Positions 32,725-40,167 of a stretch of 64,000 nucleotides of DNA are shown here, one piece after another. The DNA comes from Bacteroidota bacterium (lineage in GTDB: Bacteria > Bacteroidota > Bacteroidia > AKYH767-A > 2013-40CM-41-45). The stretch lies in assembly GCA_016713765.1 (NCBI GenBank), contig JADJON010000001.1:558001-622000 (forward strand). Direction: 5' to 3'. The notes beneath the pieces were generated by a model that was not told the origin of the DNA, searched no databases, and saw only the letters and a program-made list of their open reading frames with translations. Made by a program: the position numbers and the translations under genes. Position 1 is the stretch's first letter; each line of letters begins with the position of its first letter.

Positions 32725-35145
32725 ATGAAAAAAGTTTTCCGATCCTTAGTGCTGTCGTTACTGCTAGCGACGGCGGGATCAGTTGCAAACGCGCAGACAG
32801 CCGAACTGCAAGTGATCCACAACTGCGCGGACCCGGTCGCTGATTCCGTAGACGTATACGTCGATGGTTTAATTGCCATCGACAACTTCGCCTTCCGTAA
32901 CGCGACGGGTTTCCTGACTCTTCCGGCGGGCGTCGATATCCACGTGGGTATTGCTCCCAAGACCAGCACATCCGTTTCCGATACGCTGGTGAATTACACC
33001 ATCAACCTTGCTTCGGGTCAACGCTATGTCGCGATTGCCAGCGGGGTGCTGAATCCCGGCAGCTTTGCGGCCAACCCGGACGGACGTGCTACCGGCTTCA
33101 ACCTGCTGGTGCGCGACAACATCCGTGATGCCGCAGCGTCCTCCGGCGAAGTCGATTTCATCGTCCTCCACGGAGCAACCGATGCTCCGACAGTCGATGT
33201 GATCCCGCAGAGCAGCGCAACGGCATTGGTTGCAGGCGCGGCTTACACGGATATCACCTCGTACCTGACGGTTCCCGCGGCGGCATATCGTTTGAACATC
33301 ACTCCGGCGGGTGACAATTCCACGATTGTCGCTTCGTACAATGTCGATCTGAGCACCCTGGGCGGAGGCGCCGCAGTGGTATTCGCTTCCGGTTTTCTGA
33401 ACCCGGCTGCGAATCAGAACGGCCCAGCTTTCGGACTCTTTGCCGCATTACCGAACGGAACGGTTGTCGAGTTTTCACTCAACACCAACGCACGCGTTCA
33501 GGTCATTCACAATGCCGCTGATCCGGCAGCCGCGGTGGTCGATGTCTACGGCAACAGCGATCCGCTGATTCCTGACTTCGCATTCCGCACGGCTACTCCG
33601 TTCATCGACGTTCCTGCCGGAGTGGACATCACCATCGGCATAGCTCCCGGCACCTCTACCTCCGTCAATGATACCATCCCGGGTCTCAGCACCACGGTGA
33701 ACCTGACCGCCGGTCAAACCTATGTTGTTATCGCCAATGGCGTGACAGCTCCCGGCTCGTTCGCGGCCAATCCCGACGGCCGTCCGATCAATTTCGGTCT
33801 GTTCCTTAAAACCACTGTTCGGGAGAGCGCAACTGATGGATCGAATGTCGACTTCTTTGTGCTCCACGGCGCCACCGACGCGCCGACGGTGGACGTCATC
33901 CCGCAGAGCAGCGCTACACCGCTCGTGGACAACGCCGCTTACGGTGACATCACCGGTTACCTCAGCGTACCGGCTTCCCAGTACTTCCTAAACATCACCC
34001 CGGGTAGCGACAACTCGACCATCGTTGCTTCCTACAACGTCGACCTGAGCTCCCTCGGCGGCGGCTCTGCGGTCGTGTTCGCATCCGGTTTCCTTGATCC
34101 AGCCGCCAACCAGAACGGCGAAGCGTTCGGAATCTATGCCGCGTTGGCCAACGGTACGGTCGTGGCCTTCCCGCTGAACACCAACGCCCGCGTGCAGGTG
34201 ATCCACAATTCCGCCGATCCGGCTGCCGCGGTGGTCGACGTATACGGCAACAGTAATCCGTTGATTCCCGATTTCGCGTTCCGCACAGCCACTCCGTTTA
34301 TCGATGTTCCGGCCGGTGTTGACATCACGATCGGTATAGCTCCAGGTACCTCCACTTCGGTGAACGATACGATCCCGGGTCTAAGCACGACGGTGAACCT
34401 GACCGCCGGTCAGAGCTACGTGGTGATCGCTAACGGCGTGACCGCTCCCGCTTCCTTCGCTGTCAACCCTGACGGCCGCCCGACCAGCTTCGCGCTGTAT
34501 GTCAAGCCTGCTGTACGGGAGGCTGGTACCGATGGCGGTAACGTCGACTTCTTCGCCTTCCATGGTGCAACTGACGCTCCGACTGTTGATGTGATTGCGC
34601 GCGGTGTCGCCACCTTGGTGGATGATGCGGCGTATGGTGATTTCACCGGTTACCTCAGCGTACCCGCGGCACTTTACACCCTCGATGTAACGCCGGCTGC
34701 CGGCTCACTGGTGGTGGCCAGCTTCGCCGCTGACCTGAGCACACTCGGTGGTGGTTCCGCGGTAGTGTTCGCTTCCGGCTTCCTGGATCCAACCACCAAT
34801 CAGAATGGCGAAGCCTTCGGTTTGTTCGCCGCTCTCGCTAACGGAACCGTTGTTCCATTCACCAACACCACGGGCATCGACGAAAGCAACATCCGTTTCG
34901 CCACCGGTATTTTCCCGAATCCTGCCAACAACCGTATCCAGGTAGGTTTACAGGTGAAGAACGCCGCTAATGCCCAGGTACAAGTAACGGACGTGACCGG
35001 CCGCATCGTGTTGAATCGCCAGGCTTACCTGGTCGACAATCAATTGCTCAGCCTCGACATCGACCAATTACCGGGTGGAGTGTATAACCTCACGGTGATC
35101 GAAGGCTCCAGCCTCCAGAGCGCTCCGTTCGTGATCGCACGTTGA
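32725..35145 (+). CDS. secreted DUF4397 repeat protein with T9SS sorting domain
   Basis: From the ATG at 32725 (MKKVFRSLVLSLLLATAGSV) the protein is 806 aa. It contains three long internal repeats of about 230 residues, starting near 25, 255 and 489. Each opens ARVQVIHNAADPAAAVVDVY or a variant and contains two DUF4397 units (second unit: DFFVLHGATDAPTVDVIPQS). The second and third repeats are nearly identical. A sorting domain follows (GIFPNPANNRIQVGLQVKN). DUF4397 is a beta-rich domain of unknown role found in surface proteins. Repeat number could change by recombination. Confidence 0.9.
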   Translation: MKKVFRSLVLSLLLATAGSVANAQTAELQVIHNCADPVADSVDVYVDGLIAIDNFAFRNATGFLTLPAGVDIHVGIAPKTSTSVSDTLVNYTINLASGQRYVAIASGVLNPGSFAANPDGRATGFNLLVRDNIRDAAASSGEVDFIVLHGATDAPTVDVIPQSSATALVAGAAYTDITSYLTVPAAAYRLNITPAGDNSTIVASYNVDLSTLGGGAAVVFASGFLNPAANQNGPAFGLFAALPNGTVVEFSLNTNARVQVIHNAADPAAAVVDVYGNSDPLIPDFAFRTATPFIDVPAGVDITIGIAPGTSTSVNDTIPGLSTTVNLTAGQTYVVIANGVTAPGSFAANPDGRPINFGLFLKTTVRESATDGSNVDFFVLHGATDAPTVDVIPQSSATPLVDNAAYGDITGYLSVPASQYFLNITPGSDNSTIVASYNVDLSSLGGGSAVVFASGFLDPAANQNGEAFGIYAALANGTVVAFPLNTNARVQVIHNSADPAAAVVDVYGNSNPLIPDFAFRTATPFIDVPAGVDITIGIAPGTSTSVNDTIPGLSTTVNLTAGQSYVVIANGVTAPASFAVNPDGRPTSFALYVKPAVREAGTDGGNVDFFAFHGATDAPTVDVIARGVATLVDDAAYGDFTGYLSVPAALYTLDVTPAAGSLVVASFAADLSTLGGGSAVVFASGFLDPTTNQNGEAFGLFAALANGTVVPFTNTTGIDESNIRFATGIFPNPANNRIQVGLQVKNAANAQVQVTDVTGRIVLNRQAYLVDNQLLSLDIDQLPGGVYNLTVIEGSSLQSAPFVIAR

Positions 35146-35170
35146 TATTTTTGGGTTAGTTTAGACAAGG

Positions 35171-35206
35171 CAGGTCCGGCGAATTTATCCGCCGGGCCTG
35201 TTTTTT
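35171..35206 (+). terminator. terminator after the DUF4397 gene
   Basis: CAGGTCCGGCG (35171-35181) pairs with CGCCGGGCCTG (35190-35200), with one G-T pair, and is followed by six T. Confidence 0.92.
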
Positions 35207-35335
35207 ATTTATTTGCAGCCATTTTTGACCTATTTGCCGTTTCTCACAAAGAAACCTGAACAACAGGGCCGGATAGCTGTTATTTTCGAATCCCCGTTTT
35301 ATCCGGGAAATGCGGAAACAAGACCTTCAGTTTCT

Positions 35336-36211
35336 ATGAGCCAGTTCTCCATCAAGGACATTGAAGCCCTAACCGGCATCAAGGCGCATACGTTGCGTAT
35401 CTGGGAGCAGCGTTACAGCCTGCCGCAACCCAAGCGTACGGAGAGCAATATCCGTTATTACGACCACGACGATCTGAAACTCTTGCTGAATGTCGCCATG
35501 CTCAACCGGCATGGGCATAAAATCTCGGAGATAACCCGGCTGAGCGAACAGCAGATCCGTGATATCGCGCTCGACATATCGGTCAACTCCACCCACCAGT
35601 CGACGCATATTCAGGGCCTGATCGCGTCGATGATCAACCTCGACGAACGGGCGTTCGAAAAGATCCTGTCGACCTGTGTACTGCAGTATGGTTTACAGCG
35701 CACGGTCATGGAAGTGGTATTCCCGTTCATGAGTCTGGTCGGTGCCATGTGGCAGACCGGATCGGTCAATCCGGCCTTCGAACATTTCATGTCGAATCTG
35801 ATCCGGCAAAAGCTGATCGTGGCGATCGACGCGCAGGAGATCCGGCCGGTTGCTCATCCGAAAAATTTCCTGCTCTTCCTGCCGGAAGGAGAGCATCACG
35901 AACTCGGATTGTTGTTCGCCAACTACATCATCCGTTCGCGCGGTCACCGTTCGTTGTACCTTGGACAGAACCTGCCGGTTTCCGACCTGGCCCGTGTAAG
36001 CGAGCGCTTTGTGCCTGACGTGGTGTTCACCAGTGTAACAACGGGTCTGCCACGCGAGGTCGTGGAAGGCATGGTGAAAGAACTTAAAGACAGTTTTCCG
36101 GGCGCGTCGATCCTGTTGACCGGTCGGTATTTTTCCGAGCATGCAACGGTGAACGAAGATGTCACCATCGTTCAGCGACCCTCCGATCTCGACGCTTTCT
36201 GGTCGCGCTAA
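35336..36211 (+). CDS. MerR-family regulator with B12-binding-like C-terminal domain
   Basis: Starting at MSQFSIKDIEALTGIKAHTL (35336), 291 aa; the upstream in-frame part crosses a terminator and is rejected. An N-terminal MerR helix-turn-helix (HTLRIWEQRYSLPQPKR, residues 18-34) is followed by a helical linker. A B12-binding-2/Rossmann-like region then contains PEGEHHELGLLFANYIIRSRG; ExHxxG corresponds to the cobalamin-coordinating motif of CarH-like light sensors. A further segment reads LLTGRYFSEHA. It may repress genes through adenosylcobalamin and light, as CarH does, but the target is not visible and cofactor binding is inferred. Confidence 0.85.
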   Translation: MSQFSIKDIEALTGIKAHTLRIWEQRYSLPQPKRTESNIRYYDHDDLKLLLNVAMLNRHGHKISEITRLSEQQIRDIALDISVNSTHQSTHIQGLIASMINLDERAFEKILSTCVLQYGLQRTVMEVVFPFMSLVGAMWQTGSVNPAFEHFMSNLIRQKLIVAIDAQEIRPVAHPKNFLLFLPEGEHHELGLLFANYIIRSRGHRSLYLGQNLPVSDLARVSERFVPDVVFTSVTTGLPREVVEGMVKELKDSFPGASILLTGRYFSEHATVNEDVTIVQRPSDLDAFWSR

Positions 36212-36234
36212 CGATTGTTATTTCGGGCCGGCAG

Positions 36235-36918
36235 TCAGCGGCCCAGTTCGATGTACTTCAACAGTTCGAGTCGCGTACTTTCGTTCAGGAATTTTCCATG
36301 GTACGAACTGGTCAGCGTGCTGCGGTGTTCATCGCGGATACCGCGTGCTTTCACACAGAGGTGTTCCGCATCGATGATCACGGCGACATCTTCCGTGTCG
36401 AGTACCCGCTTCAGTTCTTCCGCGATCTGAACGGTCAGGCGCTCCTGCACCTGGGGACGGCGCGCGAAATGATCGACAATGCGGTTGAGTTTCGAAAGTC
36501 CGATCACTTTTCCTTTCGCGATGTAGGCTACGTGTGCATGTCCCAGGATCGGTACGAAGTGGTGTTCGCAGGTTGATTGCACCTTGATGTCGCGTTCCAC
36601 CAACATCTGGTTGTAGCGATAGGCGTTGTCGAAAAGCGTAGGGCTGGGCTTGTTGGCTGGATTGAGGCCACTGAAAATTTCCTGTACATACATCTTGGCG
36701 ACGCGCATCGGCGTGTCACGCAGACTTTCATCGGTAAGGTCAAGTCCGAGTGTCGACATGATATCACGGAACCGCGCAGCGATCCGCTGGATCTTCTCCT
36801 CCTCGGTCAGATCCCCCGCCTCGGATCGGACCGGATGAATTGTCAGCGATCCTGTGGACCCTCCCAGCAGATCGTCGATGGATGGAAGAGCTTGATTTTC
36901 AATTATTTCTTTCTTCAT
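36235..36918 (-). CDS. folE: GTP cyclohydrolase I
   Basis: The 227 aa enzyme converts GTP to 7,8-dihydroneopterin triphosphate in folate or pterin synthesis. Zinc and active-site motifs are clear: STCEHHFVPILGHAHVAYIA (Cys and His ligands), SKLNRIVDHFARRPQVQERL, and DAEHLCVKARGI with the second Cys. The N-terminal 45 residues are variable and probably flexible. It is convergent with the MerR-like gene, with only 23 bases between the stops. Confidence 0.96.
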   Translation of the reverse strand: MKKEIIENQALPSIDDLLGGSTGSLTIHPVRSEAGDLTEEEKIQRIAARFRDIMSTLGLDLTDESLRDTPMRVAKMYVQEIFSGLNPANKPSPTLFDNAYRYNQMLVERDIKVQSTCEHHFVPILGHAHVAYIAKGKVIGLSKLNRIVDHFARRPQVQERLTVQIAEELKRVLDTEDVAVIIDAEHLCVKARGIRDEHRSTLTSSYHGKFLNESTRLELLKYIELGR

Positions 36919-37073
36919 AGGTGATTTTACCCCAGTACTGCCGGAGGAATAGAGAGAACAAGGCCGTTTTCAGATTGTTTTCGGCCATAGAATTTCATGG
37001 AAAAATCCAAGTTTTGTTTAGTTAATAAGAGTTAAATATTAAACACGAATGTCGAAGTTGACCATTTTTATTC

Positions 37074-37081
37074 TATTTTTG
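37074..37081 (+). promoter_or_regulatory. -7 element upstream of the ECF sigma gene
   Basis: TATTTTTG fits TANNTTTG in an AT-rich stretch 56 bases before the ATG. No well-spaced -33 TTTG was found, so support is partial. Confidence 0.4.
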
Positions 37082-37137
37082 TTTAAAGATTAGGCACAGA
37101 TAGTTAAACAGTTTAGAATAGTTCAAAATACATCGCC

Positions 37138-37668
37138 ATGGAAACGAATCAGGAATTCCGCAAGCAGGTAACTGACGAGACCCGTCCGTTGAAAGCATAT
37201 GCGATGAAACTCACTCAGGATAGCGAGGAGGCGAATGATCTGGTGCAGGATACCGTCCTGAAAGCCTTGACGAACGAAGAGAAGTTCGCCGCCGGTACGA
37301 ACCTGAAGGGATGGTTGTACACCATCATGAAAAACATTTTCATCAACAAGTACCGTCGCGCGATGAAGTCGAACATCTTCAACGACGATACGGACAACCA
37401 GTACTACATCAACAACCTCGCGACCGCAAAACGGAACGACGGTGAGGGTAACATGGTCATGCGGGAGATTCGCACCGCCATGGCCGGTTTGAACGACAAC
37501 CTGCGGACGCCTTTCCTGATGAGCTACAGCGGCTACAAGTACGAGGAGATCGCGCAGCGGTTGCAGATTCCGCTCGGAACGGTGAAAGTGCGCATTCACA
37601 ATGCCCGGAAGGAATTGATGAAGAAGCTCAGCGTTTACAAGCCTGCAGACGCGCGTCGCGAAGCCTGA
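37138..37668 (+). CDS. ECF-type RNA polymerase sigma factor
   Basis: The 176 aa protein has sigma region 2 (LKAYAMKLTQDSEEANDLVQ, DTVLKAL, LKGWLYTIMKNIFINKYRR) and region 4 (FLMSYSGYKYEEIAQRLQIP, LGTVKVRIHNARKELMKKL). It has no extra C-terminal domain, and no anti-sigma gene lies next to it. Bacteroidota carry a widely conserved ECF sigma of this length and start, but its regulon cannot be read here. A terminator follows directly. Confidence 0.92.
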   Translation: METNQEFRKQVTDETRPLKAYAMKLTQDSEEANDLVQDTVLKALTNEEKFAAGTNLKGWLYTIMKNIFINKYRRAMKSNIFNDDTDNQYYINNLATAKRNDGEGNMVMREIRTAMAGLNDNLRTPFLMSYSGYKYEEIAQRLQIPLGTVKVRIHNARKELMKKLSVYKPADARREA

Positions 37669-37691
37669 AGCGCATCCGGCTCATGACCTGA

Positions 37692-37716
37692 AACCCCTGT
37701 CTGCACAGGGGTTTTT
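37692..37716 (+). terminator. terminator after the sigma factor gene
   Basis: AACCCCTGT (37692-37700), loop CTGC, ACAGGGGTT (37705-37713), then TTTT. It lies only about 20 bases before the purQ start. Confidence 0.92.
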
Positions 37717-37719
37717 TCG

Positions 37720-37727
37720 TACCTTCG
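37720..37727 (+). promoter_or_regulatory. -7-like element close to the purQ start
   Basis: TACCTTCG (variant of TANNTTTG) ends 4 bases before the purQ ATG. If it is active, the transcript would begin at or next to the start codon. See the separate finding on near-leaderless starts. Confidence 0.4.
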
Positions 37728-37731
37728 GGTC

Positions 37732-38424
37732 ATGAAATTCGGAGTCGTCGTTTTCCCGGGATCGAACTGTGACGAAGACATGGTCTATGTGCTGCGCCAT
37801 CGGATGAAGCAACCGGTGGTGAAGTTGTGGCACAAGGACCATGATTTGCAGAACTGTGATTTCATCGTGCTGCCGGGCGGATTCAGCTACGGCGACTACC
37901 TGCGCTCCGGTGCCATCGCGCGCTTTTCTCCGATCATGCAGGAAGTCATTGCCTTTGCCAACAAGGGCGGCTTTGTCTTCGGTGTCTGCAACGGGTTCCA
38001 GATCCTCTGCGAAGCAGGCCTGGTACCCGGGGCATTGTTGCGCAACGACCATTCGCGCTTCAACTGCGAGAACGTGTATGTTCGTCCCGAGCATCAGGCT
38101 GCGCGACTGACGGCTGCGACCAAGCCCGGACAAGCGCTCAAGATCCCGATCGCACACGGAGAAGGACGCTATTACACCGACGCCGAAACATTGCGTTCCA
38201 TGGAAGCAAACGGACAGATCCTGTTCCGCTACTGCGATGCTTCCGGACAAGTGACACCCGAAGCAAATCCCAACGGATCCCTCGGCAACATCGCCGGTGT
38301 GTGCAATGCCGGCAAGAACGTCTTCGGTATGATGCCCCATCCCGAACGCGCCGCCGATCCGGAGTTGGGCAACACCGACGGACAGGTTCTTTTTGAAGGA
38401 TTGTTGCAACTGGTCTCCGCCTGA
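37732..38424 (+). CDS. purQ: phosphoribosylformylglycinamidine synthase subunit PurQ
   Basis: The 230 aa class I glutamine amidotransferase subunit supplies ammonia to PurL in the fourth step of purine synthesis. Typical motifs are [16 protein letters not shown] at the start, [17 protein letters not shown], the nucleophile Cys in [20 protein letters not shown], and the catalytic His/Glu in [14 protein letters not shown]. No purS or purL lies nearby. A -7-like box ends 4 bases before the ATG. Confidence 0.96.
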   Translation: MKFGVVVFPGSNCDEDMVYVLRHRMKQPVVKLWHKDHDLQNCDFIVLPGGFSYGDYLRSGAIARFSPIMQEVIAFANKGGFVFGVCNGFQILCEAGLVPGALLRNDHSRFNCENVYVRPEHQAARLTAATKPGQALKIPIAHGEGRYYTDAETLRSMEANGQILFRYCDASGQVTPEANPNGSLGNIAGVCNAGKNVFGMMPHPERAADPELGNTDGQVLFEGLLQLVSA

Positions 38425-38426
38425 GC

Positions 38427-38640
38427 TGAGAGTCAGTAGTCAGTAGGCAGTAGGCGGCATGCAGAATTTTCCTCGGTCTCGGTCCCGTTCCTCGCTTCTT
38501 CTTTTCCTCGTCCCCCGTCCCCCGTCCCTCGTCCCTTTTTTCAGTAGGCAGTATTTTCCTCGGTCTCGGTCCCGTTCCTCGCTTTTTCTTTTCCTCGTCC
38601 CTCGTCCCCCGTCCCCCGTCCCTTCTTTTGCTTCCCTCTT
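38427..38640. repeat. short tandem repeats, including a duplicated C/T-rich block
   Basis: AGTCAGT/AGGCAGT heptamers lead into a C/T-rich block (CCTCGGTCTCGGTCCCGTTCC and then TCCCCCGTCCC words). The block of about 80 bases occurs twice, near 38470 and 38551, each time after CAGTAGGCAG-like words. On the other strand the words match the CGAGACCGAG repeats at 9.06 kb. Confidence 0.88.
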
Positions 38641-38678
38641 CCGGGTTGATTACTTTGTCTGCCTAAACCCTTCCCACC

Positions 38679-39095
38679 ATGAATCCAACTCTTCGAAACA
38701 TCCTTGCCATCATAGCCGGCATTGCCGCCGGTAGTGTGGTCAATATGGGTATTGTGATGATCAGCGGCTCCGTCATTCCTCCGCCGGAAGGTGTTGATGC
38801 CACCACGTACGAAGGACTCAAAGCTTCGATGCACCTGATGGAACCCAAGCACTTTGTCTTCCCATTTCTCGCACACGCGATCGGCACCCTGGCCGGCGCG
38901 TTTCTCGCGGCGCGCTTATCGGTGAGTAAAATGCGTTCGGCATTCATTGTCGGCGGATTCTTCCTGCTGGGAGGAATCGCCAATACCATGATGTTACCTT
39001 CGCCGGTCTGGTTTTCCATCACGGACCTTGTCGGCGCCTATCTCCCGATGGCCTGGCTCGGCGGAAAAGCAGGAACACGGACCTCTGCTGCTTGA
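38679..39095 (+). CDS. small four-helix membrane protein, unknown function
   Basis: The 138 aa protein has four hydrophobic helices (about residues 6-31, 62-82, 88-106, 112-130) and a short soluble loop after the first (PPPEGVDATTYEGLKASMHL). I recognise it only as a conserved-looking Bacteroidota membrane protein. It lies between the repeat block and a bidirectional terminator, with no operon partners. Confidence 0.75.
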   Translation: MNPTLRNILAIIAGIAAGSVVNMGIVMISGSVIPPPEGVDATTYEGLKASMHLMEPKHFVFPFLAHAIGTLAGAFLAARLSVSKMRSAFIVGGFFLLGGIANTMMLPSPVWFSITDLVGAYLPMAWLGGKAGTRTSAA

Positions 39096-39111
39096 GTACT
39101 TATCAGAAAGT

Positions 39112-39146
39112 AAAACGCGGCAGCCCAGATCCGGGCGCCGCGTTTT
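39112..39146. terminator. bidirectional terminator
   Basis: AAAACGCGG (39112-39120) pairs with CCGCGTTTT (39138-39146), with an inner GCCC/GGGC stem. Convergent genes on both sides can use it. Confidence 0.88.
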
Positions 39147-39169
39147 GCGTTTCGTGATGGGAAGATCGA

Positions 39170-39940
39170 TCAGAAGCGAACGCCAAAGCTGAGACCCAGC
39201 ATGCGAACGCCATAGAATGGCCCGTTCATATCCACATCGATTTCGTTGTTGCCGATTGTCGCCTCCGTCGTCCATAACGGAATTTCAATCGATTCAATAT
39301 CTTCTTTCAGGTCGATCTTGTCTTGTTGGGTCATATCGCTCATGTCGTCGGTGCCGTGGAACTTGGCTTTCATGATCCCGGCAAAGGGTCCGACAATCCA
39401 GAGATCGAGCGCGAGGTTCTTCGTTTTTCCGAACAGCCATTGCGTACCGATCATGGCACCAGCACCAAAGCCGTTGAAGGTGCCATCTACCACCGGTGTA
39501 TGGAGCTTTCCGGCGCTGGTTGTGAAGGAGTAGACCTGCGACATCGACATGTGCGTATAGCGCATAAAGGTTGCCACATAGAATCCTTCCGGTGCGGATT
39601 TTTTACCGACATAGAAGCGATACTCCGGGGTGAAGGTGTACTTGGTGAATCGCGTGGACTCGATGGCGCGACGCGCGTCGTCGTCGTCGCCGAATTGATC
39701 CAGCAGGTTGTCCTTGAACGGTAACGCGACATCCGGCGAGATGCCGAATCCGAACCCTACGGATTGCCGCGGGTTGGTGACGTATTCGTATTGAATCGCG
39801 TAGTGACTGAGCGCCGTCGAGGTGAGGTTAAACTTGACAACGTTTTTCCCGACCAAGGGAACGACCTCGGTTTGCCCAAAGGCCGGGATGGTGAGCAGCA
39901 GGGAAAGCGCCCATACCAGAATGCGTGGTGAGTGTTTCAT
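39170..39940 (-). CDS. DUF3575-type outer membrane protein
   Basis: The 256 aa protein has a signal peptide (MKHSPRILVWALSLLLTIPAFGQ) and then VVKFNLTSTALSHYAIQYEY, the characteristic start of the DUF3575 family. Alternating amphipathic strands follow, ending in the GVRMLGLSFGVRF type of C-terminal beta-strand with final Phe. It is therefore expected to be an outer-membrane barrel. The function of the family is unknown. It stands alone. Confidence 0.8.
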   Translation of the reverse strand: MKHSPRILVWALSLLLTIPAFGQTEVVPLVGKNVVKFNLTSTALSHYAIQYEYVTNPRQSVGFGFGISPDVALPFKDNLLDQFGDDDDARRAIESTRFTKYTFTPEYRFYVGKKSAPEGFYVATFMRYTHMSMSQVYSFTTSAGKLHTPVVDGTFNGFGAGAMIGTQWLFGKTKNLALDLWIVGPFAGIMKAKFHGTDDMSDMTQQDKIDLKEDIESIEIPLWTTEATIGNNEIDVDMNGPFYGVRMLGLSFGVRF

Positions 39941-40120
39941 GATGGTGATGTCAATGGTTCATACGCTTGGCAAAAGCCCTAAGGACTTGCCTCTCTTATT
40001 AAATGTACCCCGAACGATTCCGCAGGTCAATGATATTTGGCAGATAAAGCGGGAAAAGTGGGCAAACGGGATATAGAAGTCCGCCAATTGACTGCATGAA
40101 TACGTATGCAGCAAAAAAAA

Positions 40121-40146
40121 ACGACGCCCGGTTATCCGGGCGTCGT
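40121..40146. terminator. terminator of the Ig-repeat T9SS operon
   Basis: ACGACGCCCGG (40121-40131), loop TTAT, CCGGGCGTCGT (40136-40146), with A-runs on both outer sides. It serves the reverse-strand gene pair that ends at 40168. Confidence 0.92.
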
Positions 40147-40167
40147 ACACAAAAAAGAAGTCTTGTT

